DNA from: an uncultured Sphingomonadales bacterium
GTDB taxonomy: Bacteria; Pseudomonadota; Alphaproteobacteria; Sphingomonadales; Sphingomonadaceae
Assembly (NCBI GenBank): GCA_903923465.1
Contig: CAIXXP010000037.1
Span: 1-57,143, forward strand
DNA length: 57,143 nt
Direction of reading: 5' to 3'
The position numbers and the translations under genes are program-made. Position 1 is the stretch's first letter; the number at the start of each line of letters is the position of its first letter. The notes under the pieces are model-generated. The model was not told the origin of the DNA. It saw only the letters and a list, made by a program, of their open reading frames with translations, and did not search any database. Positions 26,287 through 33,944 of the stretch are shown here, piece after piece.

Positions 26287-26786
26287 TGAGCGGCAACAGC
26301 GAACAGGAAGCCCTGCTGCGCCGTCTGCTCGACGAGCAGGCTATCCACCGCCTGGTTGCCGCCTACAGCCACGCCGTGATGCGGCTGGACGGCGTTGCCG
26401 CGTCCCAGGTCTATACCGAGGATGGCGTGCTCTCGGCCTTCAACGGCCCGGAGATTCGCGGTCGCGAGGCCATCGCCGCCGCCTTCGTCGCCACCTTCGC
26501 GCCGATCCGTTCCATCGTGCAGACCTGCGCGGCCGGGGTCATCGACATCATGGGCGATACCGCCCGCGCCAGCTGGTCGGTGACCGAGCTGCTGCACAAC
26601 AAGGACAAGGAGCACCTGTCCTTCTGCCTCGGCAATTATGACGACCAGCTGGTGCGCACGGCCGATGGCTGGCGCTTTGCCTATCGCCGGTTCAACCCGT
26701 TTTACCGGGGCAGCGTCGAGACGACCGCGCGGCAATATGACATCACCGTGCCGCCGCATCTCTACGCCCCCTGGCCGCCCGGCTGA
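26286..26786 (+). CDS. SnoaL/NTF2-like protein
   Basis: A 166-aa cone-fold (nuclear transport factor 2-like) protein with LLDEQAIHRLVAAYSHAVMRLDG, the start typical of SnoaL_4 proteins (scytalone dehydratase, BaiE and ketosteroid isomerase relatives). It could be an isomerase or dehydratase, possibly on a cyclic ketone, but the catalytic residues cannot be assigned from sequence alone. It is translationally coupled to the upstream SDR. Confidence 0.8.
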   Translation: MSGNSEQEALLRRLLDEQAIHRLVAAYSHAVMRLDGVAASQVYTEDGVLSAFNGPEIRGREAIAAAFVATFAPIRSIVQTCAAGVIDIMGDTARASWSVTELLHNKDKEHLSFCLGNYDDQLVRTADGWRFAYRRFNPFYRGSVETTARQYDITVPPHLYAPWPPG

Positions 26787-26838
26787 CCGGACCGGACCGC
26801 CGCCGCCAGAGCGCATATGTGGTGACTTTGCCGATTCA

Positions 26839-26866
26839 TTGACTGAAGGCGGCATTGCCATAGAAT
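26839..26866 (+). promoter_or_regulatory. Sigma-70-like promoter upstream of the OYE gene
   Basis: TTGACT (26839-26844), a 16-bp spacer and TAGAAT (26861-26866) make one of the best consensus matches in the window. Transcription would start near 26873, about 200 nt before the OYE gene and just before three 16-bp repeats. Confidence 0.55.
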
Positions 26867-26890
26867 TGCGCCACAAAACGGGGCCCCGAT

Positions 26891-26938
26891 AATCCGGCCT
26901 GTCGCGAATACGGCCTGTCGCGAATCCGGCCTATCACA
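26891..26938. repeat. Three tandem 16-bp repeats in the OYE leader
   Basis: Units AATCCGGCCTGTCGCG, AATACGGCCTGTCGCG and AATCCGGCCTATCACA follow directly, with a trailing AGGCCTGCCGCG. They start about 18 bp after the predicted transcription start. They could be tandem operator sites or a slipped repeat. Confidence 0.75.
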
Positions 26939-27076
26939 AGGCCTGCCGCGCCATCCCCCCATGGCGGAAACAGCGGCAAGTCCGGTTCGGGCCCCATCAC
27001 CCAGCGCACCGCCCGCGCCTTGCCCAGCCTATGGGCAAACGCGCGGGCGGTGGCGCGCCAACAGAGTATGCCCGGC

Positions 27077-28198
27077 ATGTCGCGAGTGATGGAGTCCTTA
27101 TTCCAGCCCCTGCAGGTGGGGCGGCTCACCATCCCCAACCGCATCGCCATGTCGCCAATGACGCGCGAGTTTTCGCCCGGCGGCGTGCCCGGTGCCGATG
27201 TCGCCGAATATTACCGCAAGCGCGCTGCGGGCGGCGTCGGCCTCATCGTCACCGAGGGCGCCGCCATCGACCATCCGCTGGCCGTGGATGGCACCGCCAT
27301 TCCCCACCTCTATGGCGAGGCGGCCCTTGCCGGCTGGCGCGGGGTGGTGGCGGCGGTGCATGCGGCCGGCGGCACCATCGTGCCGCAACTGTGGCATCAG
27401 GGCGTTCTGCGCGACGCCTCCCGTTCGGCCCTGCCGCAGGAGGTGGGCAACCGGCCCTCCGGCCTGTGGGGCAAGCCCGGCGTCACCACCTACACCGCCG
27501 ATTACGTGGCGAAAATGGCCCCCCCGACAAGGCCGATGACCGACAGCGAGATTGCCGACATCATCGCCGCCTATGGCCGCAGCGCGCGCTTTTCCCTGGC
27601 GGCCGGGTTCGACGGCATCGCCATCCACGGCGCCCACGGCTACCTCATCGACACCTTCTTCTGGCCCGATACCAACCGCCGGACCGACCGCTGGGGTGGC
27701 GACGCCCGCGCCCGGGCCGAATCCGGCGTGGAGGTGGTGCGCGAAATCCGCCGGGCCGTGGGCGACGGCGTGCCTATCATCTTCCGCTTTTCGCAGCACA
27801 AGCAGCAGGACTACAAGGCGCGCTTCGCCGCGACGCCACAGGAGCTCGGCATCACCCTGGGCGCGCTGGCCGATGCCGGGGTGGACATGTTCGACGCCAG
27901 CGCCCGCAAGTTCGACTTCCCCACCTTTCCCGAGGCCGCCGCGCCCGACAATACCCGTCCGCTGGCGGCCTGGGCCCGCCACCTCACCGGCAAGCCTTCG
28001 ATGGCGGTGGGCGGAATCGGCCTTGACAATGACCCCCGCGAAGGGCTGGAGCAACTGGCCCGCGCCTTCGAGCAGGGCATGTTTGATATGATCGCGGTGG
28101 GGCGTACCTTGCTGGCCGATCCGGCCTGGGCCAACCGGGCGCGTGCGGGCGAGGCATGGCAACCCTTTGAGCCATCTTGCGCGGAGCGGCTGTTGTGA
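27077..28198 (+). CDS. NADH:flavin oxidoreductase (old yellow enzyme family)
   Basis: A 373-aa FMN-dependent TIM-barrel ene-reductase or enoate/dienoyl reductase. It has IPNRIAMSPMTRE, the substrate loop FDGIAIHGAHGYLIDTFFW followed by TNRRTDRWGG, and the phosphate-binding SMAVGGIG. It reduces activated C=C bonds. The start is uncertain (27020, 27068, 27077 or 27089); MSRVMESLFQPL at 27077 fits the family length. It stands alone after a long leader with a promoter and repeats. Confidence 0.9.
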   Translation: MSRVMESLFQPLQVGRLTIPNRIAMSPMTREFSPGGVPGADVAEYYRKRAAGGVGLIVTEGAAIDHPLAVDGTAIPHLYGEAALAGWRGVVAAVHAAGGTIVPQLWHQGVLRDASRSALPQEVGNRPSGLWGKPGVTTYTADYVAKMAPPTRPMTDSEIADIIAAYGRSARFSLAAGFDGIAIHGAHGYLIDTFFWPDTNRRTDRWGGDARARAESGVEVVREIRRAVGDGVPIIFRFSQHKQQDYKARFAATPQELGITLGALADAGVDMFDASARKFDFPTFPEAAAPDNTRPLAAWARHLTGKPSMAVGGIGLDNDPREGLEQLARAFEQGMFDMIAVGRTLLADPAWANRARAGEAWQPFEPSCAERLL

Positions 28199-28287
28199 GC
28201 AACGCTGATTTGCGACCTCGCCGGTAACCGGCGGCGCCCGGCCAGCCAGACGCCGGGCAGACATTCGAATTTTTCGCGGAGTAGACC

Positions 28288-29493
28288 ATGCAGTTCTCAT
28301 TAGACGCCAAGCACGAGGCCTTCCGTCAGGAGGTGCGCTCCTTCATTGCCGAACACATCACCCCGGAGATTCAGCAGCGCGCGCGCCAGGGCGGGTTTTT
28401 CTGCAACAAGGAAGATCAGCGCCACTGGGTGAAGCTGCTGGCCGCCAAGGGCTGGGCCATGCCGAGCTGGCCGCTGGAGCACGGCGGTTGCGACTGGACG
28501 CCGCTGCAGCACTATATCTTCGAGGAAGAGCACCTGCGCGCCGACGCGCCGGGCCTGCCCTTCGCGCTGTATCACATGATCGGCCCGGTGATCATGAAAT
28601 ACGCCTCGCAGGAGTTGCAGGACCAGTTGCTCAAGCCGATGTACAACGGCGACATCACCTTCGCCCAAGGCTTCTCCGAGCCGGGCTCGGGTTCAGACCT
28701 TGCCGCCCTCTCCACCCAGGCGGTGCGCGACGGCGATCACTATGTGGTTAACGGCCAGAAGATCTGGACCAGCGGCGCCTATGAGTCCGAATGGCTGTTC
28801 TGTCTGGTGAAAACCGACACGAAGGTGAAGCCGCAGAACGGCATTTCCTTCCTGGTGTTCCCACTGGACCTGCCCGGCATCACCATCCGCCGCATCCCGC
28901 AGATCGATGGCGACGCGCATCTGTGCGAGACCTTCTTCTCCGATGTGCGCGTGCCGGTGGAAAATCTGGTGGGCGAGGAAGGCAAGGGCTGGACCTACGC
29001 CAAGTCGCTGCTCGATGGCGAGCGCACTGGCAGCGCCTATATCCACTGGAGCAAGCACGAACTGGCCAAGGCCCGCGAGATCGCCGAAAACGAGACGGTG
29101 AATGGCGTGCGGATTATCGACATCCCCGCCTATCAGGCGCGCTTTGCCCGGGCAGAGGCGCAGATCACCGCGCTGGAATGGTCGGTGCTCCGGGTGCTGG
29201 CCAACGAGAACTTCAAATACCCCCTCACCACCATCGCCTCGTCGCTGAAGCTGCGCGGTTCGGAATTGCAGCAGACCGTCTCGATGCTGCAGTGGGATTG
29301 CCTGGGCGCGAAGGGCCTGCGCTTCATCCCGCGTGAGGACTATGGCGCGCAGACCGTGGCCGGCGATCCCTTGTGGCCCGCCCACATGCTGGGCACCACG
29401 CCCAATGCGCTGATCATGCGCGCGGCCACCATCTATGGCGGCGCCCGCCAGATCCAGAAGAACATCGTCGCCAAGATGGCCTTCGGTCTCTAG
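28288..29493 (+). CDS. Acyl-CoA dehydrogenase, catalytic-Glu subunit of a pair
   Basis: A 401-aa acyl-CoA dehydrogenase with GFSEPGSGSDLA, GQKIWTSGA and a C-terminal YGGARQIQKNIVAKM. The base Glu appears in LLDGERTGSA (helix-G position), while the FAD-contacting RxQFG segment is missing. This is the profile of FadE29/ChsE2-type subunits, which act only with a partner. The following gene has the complementary features. Likely substrates are bulky branched acyl-CoAs. Confidence 0.9.
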   Translation: MQFSLDAKHEAFRQEVRSFIAEHITPEIQQRARQGGFFCNKEDQRHWVKLLAAKGWAMPSWPLEHGGCDWTPLQHYIFEEEHLRADAPGLPFALYHMIGPVIMKYASQELQDQLLKPMYNGDITFAQGFSEPGSGSDLAALSTQAVRDGDHYVVNGQKIWTSGAYESEWLFCLVKTDTKVKPQNGISFLVFPLDLPGITIRRIPQIDGDAHLCETFFSDVRVPVENLVGEEGKGWTYAKSLLDGERTGSAYIHWSKHELAKAREIAENETVNGVRIIDIPAYQARFARAEAQITALEWSVLRVLANENFKYPLTTIASSLKLRGSELQQTVSMLQWDCLGAKGLRFIPREDYGAQTVAGDPLWPAHMLGTTPNALIMRAATIYGGARQIQKNIVAKMAFGL

Positions 29494-29540
29494 CCCAATC
29501 TCTAGGGAGGGGCCGCGCGCTCCGGGCTTTCTGTTTTAAC

Positions 29541-29583
29541 GCGTTTTCACCAGCGTCGGCCGATCGGACCAGACCAAAAACGC
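29541..29583. repeat. Short intergenic hairpin motif, copy 1
   Basis: GCGTTTT and AAAACGC arms enclose a 29-nt segment centred on GATC, preceded by TTAA. It ends 17 bp before the GTG of the next gene. A similar element lies at 56444. Confidence 0.45.
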
Positions 29584-29600
29584 TTTAGGGGTTTCCTGCC

Positions 29601-30719
29601 GTGGATTTCAATTTTTCCGAAGAACAGCAAATGGTGGCCGACGGGGTGGAGCGCTTCGTGCGTGAATCCTACTCGCTGGATCAGCGCCGCAAGCTCGCCG
29701 CCACCCCGCGTGGCTTCAGCGAGGAGCACTGGGCGATGTTTGCCGAAATGGGCTGGCTGGCCCTGGTCATCCCCGAGGATGCCGGCGGGCTGAATTTCTC
29801 CTGCCTCGAAGTGGCGGTGGTTATGGCCGCGCTGGGCCGCGGCCCCGTGCTGGAGCCCTATGTGCCCACGGCCATTCTCGGCGTCCATCTGATCGACAAG
29901 GCGGCCCCGGCGGCGCTGCGCGAGGAAATCCTCGGCGCGGTGGGTGCCGGCGCGCTGAAGCTGGCCTTTGCCCATGACGAGACGAATGGCGTCACCACCG
30001 GCCCGCTGGCGGTGAATGCCAAGGCCGAGAAGGTCAACGGGGGCTATGCCCTCACCGGCCGCAAGACCATGGTGCTGGGCGGCGACAGCGCCGACAAGTT
30101 CATCGTCTCGGCCAAACTCGGCGCGGATACGTCACTGTTCCTGGTGGACCGCGACACGCCGGGCCTCGCCATCACGCCCTACAAGCTGATCGACCACAGC
30201 GGCGCTGCCGATGTCGCCCTCGACGGGCTGGTGGTGGCCGAGGATGCCCTGCTGGGCGCCGCGCCGGACAGGGGCCTCGACACTGGCGCCGTCATCGCCG
30301 AGGCGCTCGACCGGGCCACCTTCGCCCTGCTGGCCGAGGCCGTGGGCGTGATGGAAGCCGCGCTGGATGTGTGCAGCGACTATCTGAAAACCCGCAAGCA
30401 GTTCGGCCAGCCGCTGGGCAATTTCCAGGCATTGCAGCACATTCTGGCCGACATGTTCGTGGAGGCGCAGGAAGCGCGCTCGATGCTGTATTTCCTGCTC
30501 TCGCGCATGGATGGCCCGGCGGCCGAGCGGTCGCGGGCGATCTCGCTGGCCAAGATCGCCATTGGCGAGGGCGGCTTCGTGGTCGCGGCCTCGTCTATCC
30601 AGCTGCACGGCGGCTATGGCGTGACGGACGAATATGTCGTCAGCCACTATTACCGCCGCCTGCTGATCATCAAGAAGCTGTTCGGCGACGTCGAAGACCA
30701 CCTGATGCGCGTGGCCTGA
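29601..30719 (+). CDS. Acyl-CoA dehydrogenase, FAD-Arg subunit of a pair
   Basis: A 372-aa acyl-CoA dehydrogenase-like protein starting with GTG. It has TRKQFGQPLGNFQALQH (FAD/dimer contact) and QLHGGYGVTDEY, but at the helix-G base position it reads ALDRATFA, with no Glu. It resembles FadE28/ChsE1-type subunits. With the preceding gene it would give an alpha2-beta2 enzyme with one active site per heterodimer. It is followed by a strong terminator. Confidence 0.9.
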   Translation: MDFNFSEEQQMVADGVERFVRESYSLDQRRKLAATPRGFSEEHWAMFAEMGWLALVIPEDAGGLNFSCLEVAVVMAALGRGPVLEPYVPTAILGVHLIDKAAPAALREEILGAVGAGALKLAFAHDETNGVTTGPLAVNAKAEKVNGGYALTGRKTMVLGGDSADKFIVSAKLGADTSLFLVDRDTPGLAITPYKLIDHSGAADVALDGLVVAEDALLGAAPDRGLDTGAVIAEALDRATFALLAEAVGVMEAALDVCSDYLKTRKQFGQPLGNFQALQHILADMFVEAQEARSMLYFLLSRMDGPAAERSRAISLAKIAIGEGGFVVAASSIQLHGGYGVTDEYVVSHYYRRLLIIKKLFGDVEDHLMRVA

Positions 30720-30745
30720 AGCCATCGCAGCCAGACCCGAAAGCA

Positions 30746-30783
30746 GAAAGGCCCCCGATCCGCAGCAGGATCGGGGGCCTTTC
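30746..30783. terminator. Strong bidirectional rho-independent terminator
   Basis: Perfect 16-bp arms GAAAGGCCCCCGATCC and GGATCGGGGGCCTTTC with a 6-nt loop, between convergent genes (the acyl-CoA dehydrogenase and the crotonase). Confidence 0.9.
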
Positions 30784-30809
30784 CGTGGGCGAGAGATTCG
30801 GGCGCCCCC

Positions 30810-31580
30810 TTATTGCCCGGTAAACGCGGGCGGGCGACGCTCGCGGAAGCCGGCGATCCCCTCATGGTAATCGTCGGTCCGCGTCATCAGCGGCTGCATG
30901 GTCAGTTCCACCCCCAGTGCCTGATCGAGCGTTTGCGCGCCCGCGCCATTCAACTGGGTCTTGGCCATGCCGATGGCCAGCGTCGGGCCATCGGCCAGCT
31001 CGCGGGCCAAGGCCTGCGCCCGCGCCATCACCTCGGCCGCGGGCAGCACCTCCAGCGCCAGCCCCATCGCAAAAGCCTCCTCGCCGCTGACGAAGCGGCC
31101 GGTATAGATCAGCTCCTTGGCGCGCTGCAGGCCGATCTGCTGGGTCAGGTGATAGGATGCCCCGCCATCGGGCGCGAGGCCGAGATTGCGGAAGGCAAAG
31201 CGATAGCGCGCATCCGTGGCGGTGATGATGAAGTCGGCACTCAGTGCCAGGCTCCAGCCCAGGCCGATGCACACGCCCTGCACCGCGGCGACCACCGGCT
31301 TGGGCAGGCGCCACACGCTGTGCACCATGCGCTGCAGATGATTCATGTTGCCCAGCGAGCCGCCGATGCCATGGGTACCGGCCTTGCCGAGATCGGCGCC
31401 GGCGCAAAAATCGCCGCCCTCGCCGGCCAGCACCACGGCGCGAACCTCAGGGTCGTCATACATCGCCTCGAATTGGCGGTGGATGGCGATTTGCGTGTCG
31501 CGGTCCACCGCATTCTTGCGGTCGGGCCGGGCAATGAGCACCGTGGCAACGCCATTTACCAGCTCATATGTGATTGTCAT
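30810..31580 (-). CDS. Crotonase-family enoyl-CoA hydratase/isomerase, PaaG-like
   Basis: A 256-aa crotonase. The oxyanion-hole segment GDFCAGADL is intact. The two hydratase glutamates are replaced: GLGWSLAL has S110 for the first, and FAFRNLGLAPDGG has N132 for the second. D138 in APDGG corresponds to the Asp used by PaaG and delta-enoyl-CoA isomerases. It is therefore more likely an isomerase or atypical hydrolase than a hydratase. It is transcribed towards the terminator, and its promoter region is shared with the divergent TetR gene and contains the CTAAC/GTTAG operator. Confidence 0.88.
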   Translation of the reverse strand: MTITYELVNGVATVLIARPDRKNAVDRDTQIAIHRQFEAMYDDPEVRAVVLAGEGGDFCAGADLGKAGTHGIGGSLGNMNHLQRMVHSVWRLPKPVVAAVQGVCIGLGWSLALSADFIITATDARYRFAFRNLGLAPDGGASYHLTQQIGLQRAKELIYTGRFVSGEEAFAMGLALEVLPAAEVMARAQALARELADGPTLAIGMAKTQLNGAGAQTLDQALGVELTMQPLMTRTDDYHEGIAGFRERRPPAFTGQ

Positions 31581-31614
31581 GGGGGTCCCTCTTGATTGGC
31601 ATCCAGCTCATCGC

Positions 31615-31628
31615 CTAACGGTTGTTAG
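31615..31628. promoter_or_regulatory. CTAAC-N4-GTTAG operator between crotonase and TetR genes
   Basis: A 5-bp-arm interrupted palindrome (CTAAC-GGTT-GTTAG), 35-48 bp upstream of the crotonase start and 74 bp before the TetR start. It has the same core and spacing as the site at 17051. It is the likely binding site of the adjacent TetR regulator (autoregulation plus crotonase control). Confidence 0.65.
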
Positions 31629-31701
31629 CCCACCCGTCCGCTCCGAAAACCCGCTGGGCGGGGTTGAATTCGGGCGGCCGGTGGGGCGGCGCGTCTTCAG
31701 G

Positions 31702-32400
31702 ATGGATCACATGGCTTCCAACATGCAAGCGCTAAGCAAAACCGGAAAGCCAGAAAACACGGATGCGCCGGCCATGGCCCCGCACCGCGCCGCCGCCGCA
31801 AGGCCGGAGAGCCGTGGCGATTCCGCCAGCGTCGCCCTGCTGGAGATCACCGCGCAACTGATCCGCGACCGCGGCTATGCCGGCACCACCATGCGCCGCA
31901 TCGCCGCCGAGGCCGGCATCAAGGCCGCCAGCATCTATCACCACTATGCCTCGAAAGACGAAATCGTCGAGCGCGTGCTCGACCGCGGCATTGGCGAGGC
32001 CATCGCGCATATGCGCAAGGCCATCGCCGATCTGCCCGAGGGCGCGGGATTTCCCCAGCGTTTCCGCGCGGCGATCGGCGCCTATCTCGACACGGCCAGC
32101 CAGTTCGGCACCTATTTCGTCGCCACAAGGCAGCTGCTCACCCATGTTCCACCCGAGCTGGCCGAGCGCCACCGCCGCCGCCGCATGGAGCTGGATACGC
32201 TGTGGGCGGACATGCTGGAGGAAGGCTATCGCGAGGGCGCGGTCACCCAGTTCGGCAAGGGGGGCCTGGCCCGCGTGTTCATGCTGGGCGCGCTCAGCTG
32301 GTCCACCGAATGGATGGACCCCAACCGCAAGCCCTCGGACGAAATGGCCGATGTGGTTGCCACCCTGTTTCTCGGCGGGATAGAAACCCGCAACCATTGA
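31702..32400 (+). CDS. TetR-family transcriptional regulator
   Basis: A 232-aa regulator. The N-terminal helix-turn-helix is TTMRRIAAEAGIKAASIYHHYASKDEIVERVL (about residues 57-88), followed by an all-helical ligand domain of the TetR_C type found in acyl-CoA-responsive regulators. A polar, Ala-rich tail of about 35 residues precedes the HTH; the true start could be the ATG at 31711. It lies between the crotonase and the DUF35/acyl-CoA dehydrogenase operon and is the best candidate to bind CTAAC-N4-GTTAG. Confidence 0.9.
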   Translation: MDHMASNMQALSKTGKPENTDAPAMAPHRAAAARPESRGDSASVALLEITAQLIRDRGYAGTTMRRIAAEAGIKAASIYHHYASKDEIVERVLDRGIGEAIAHMRKAIADLPEGAGFPQRFRAAIGAYLDTASQFGTYFVATRQLLTHVPPELAERHRRRRMELDTLWADMLEEGYREGAVTQFGKGGLARVFMLGALSWSTEWMDPNRKPSDEMADVVATLFLGGIETRNH

Positions 32401-32441
32401 TCGCCCAAACCGCCCGCACCGAACGCCCAGAGGACACCGCC

Positions 32442-32816
32442 ATGCTGCACTATGACTACATCCGCCCCGATCAGGAATATCAGGCGTTCCTCGACCAGGG
32501 CGAGATCCGCATCCAGCGCAGCCGTTCCAGTGGCAAGCACGTGTTCTACCCCCGCGTGATGGAACCGGGCACCGGCGCCACCGATCTGGAATGGGTGCCG
32601 ATCACCGGGCAGGGCACGATCTATTCGGTCACGGTCATTCATCCCAAGCCGCCGGCGGCGCCCTATAACGTGGTGCTGGTCGATCTGGACGAGGGCGCCC
32701 GCATGATGAGCCGGGTGGATGGGGCAGAGGTTGAAAGCCTCGCCATCGGCCAGCGCGTGAAGGCCACCATCGCCACCATAGACGGCAAGCAGGCCGTGGT
32801 GTTCGAACGCGCCTGA
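32442..32816 (+). CDS. DUF35-type OB-fold protein without zinc ribbon
   Basis: A 124-aa OB-fold protein: MLHYDYIRPDQEYQAFLDQGEIRIQRS, then WVPITGQGTIYSVTVIHPKPPAAPYNVVLVDLDEGARMMSRV. It aligns with DUF35 proteins, but the two CxxC pairs of the zinc ribbon are absent (the region reads HVFYPRVMEPG); the protein has no cysteine. The ATG at 32442 follows AGAGGAC. It precedes a paired acyl-CoA dehydrogenase set, as ChsH2-type genes do in the mycobacterial igr operon. The partner may be the orphan thiolase-like protein at 17151. Confidence 0.85.
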   Translation: MLHYDYIRPDQEYQAFLDQGEIRIQRSRSSGKHVFYPRVMEPGTGATDLEWVPITGQGTIYSVTVIHPKPPAAPYNVVLVDLDEGARMMSRVDGAEVESLAIGQRVKATIATIDGKQAVVFERA

Positions 32817-32875
32817 ACCCGTTCGAGCCCCTGAACGTTCAAGCAGCGCCCGAGCGACTCAATGAGGATGAACCA

Positions 32876-33943
32876 GTGACGCAGGACAACGAGACGGCAG
32901 AGCTTCTGTCGATGGTGGAAAGCTCCGTCGCGCAGTTTCTCGAAACCGCGCGCGCGCGCCCCAATGCCGGGGCCGGCGATGCGGAAGTCTGGCGCGAAAT
33001 CGTCGAACTGGGCCTGCCGCTGGTGGCCCTGCCCGAGGCGATGGGTGGCAGCGGCCTCGGCGCGGCGGGCTTCACCTGCGTTGCCCGGCAGTTTGGCAAG
33101 GCCGCGGTGCCCCAGCCCTATGTGGCCTGCGGCGTGGCGCCGGTGGCGGCGATCGGCGCGCTTGGCGCCAGTGACATCGGGGGCGCTTTCGCCGATGCCG
33201 CTCTGGCGCTCGTCTCCGATGGCGCGAACCGCGTAGCCTTTGGCACCCACCCTGCCGATACCCCGGCCACGCTGGCCGATGGCACATTGACCGGCCAGTG
33301 GCGTCTGGTGCCGCACCCCGCCTCGCACCTGCTGGTTGCGGTGGGCGATGCGCTGGCACTGGTGTCGCTGGATGGCGCCGGTGTGCACCGCCATGTGCAA
33401 AAGGCTCTGGACGGCAGCGAGGCGGCGGTGGTCGATCTGACCGGCGCCCCGGTGCTACATCACGTCTCCGGCCCCGCCGCCGCCCGCGCCGGCGAAGTGG
33501 CGCTGGCCGCCGCCCGGCTCGCCCATGCCGCGCTGCTCGATGGCCTTGCCGCCAGCGCCTTTGGCCAGACACAGGACTACATCAAGACCCGCAGCCAGTT
33601 TAACCAGAGGATCGCCTCGTTCCAGTCGATCCAGCACCGCTCGGTCGACCAGTTCATGGCCGTCTCGCTCACCGATGCCGCGATTGACGCCGCCGCCACC
33701 GCCTTCGCCGCCGACCCCACTTCGTCTCAGGCCAGCGCGCTGATCGCCGCCGCCGTCGCCCGCGCGGCCACCAGCGGCGCCCATGTCGCGCGCGAATCGG
33801 TGCAGATGCATGGCGGCATCGGCTTCACCGCCGAACTGGACGTCGGCCGCTATGTGCGGGCCCTTACCGGCGCCGCAAACCTCTATGGCACCGCGCGCGA
33901 CAACCGCCGGCTGTTTGCCCAACTCGAAAGCGCGGTGGCCTGA
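32876..33943 (+). CDS. Acyl-CoA dehydrogenase, FAD-Arg subunit (FadE28-like)
   Basis: A 355-aa acyl-CoA dehydrogenase-like protein with a GTG start after GAGGATG. It has TRSQFNQRIASFQSIQHRSVD and QMHGGIGFTAELDVGRYVR, but no Glu at the helix-G position (VALAAARLAHAA). The length and features match the smaller subunit of ChsE1-ChsE2-type heteromers. The stop is one base before the next gene, so both subunits are made together. Confidence 0.9.
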   Translation: MTQDNETAELLSMVESSVAQFLETARARPNAGAGDAEVWREIVELGLPLVALPEAMGGSGLGAAGFTCVARQFGKAAVPQPYVACGVAPVAAIGALGASDIGGAFADAALALVSDGANRVAFGTHPADTPATLADGTLTGQWRLVPHPASHLLVAVGDALALVSLDGAGVHRHVQKALDGSEAAVVDLTGAPVLHHVSGPAAARAGEVALAAARLAHAALLDGLAASAFGQTQDYIKTRSQFNQRIASFQSIQHRSVDQFMAVSLTDAAIDAAATAFAADPTSSQASALIAAAVARAATSGAHVARESVQMHGGIGFTAELDVGRYVRALTGAANLYGTARDNRRLFAQLESAVA

Positions 33944-33944
33944 A

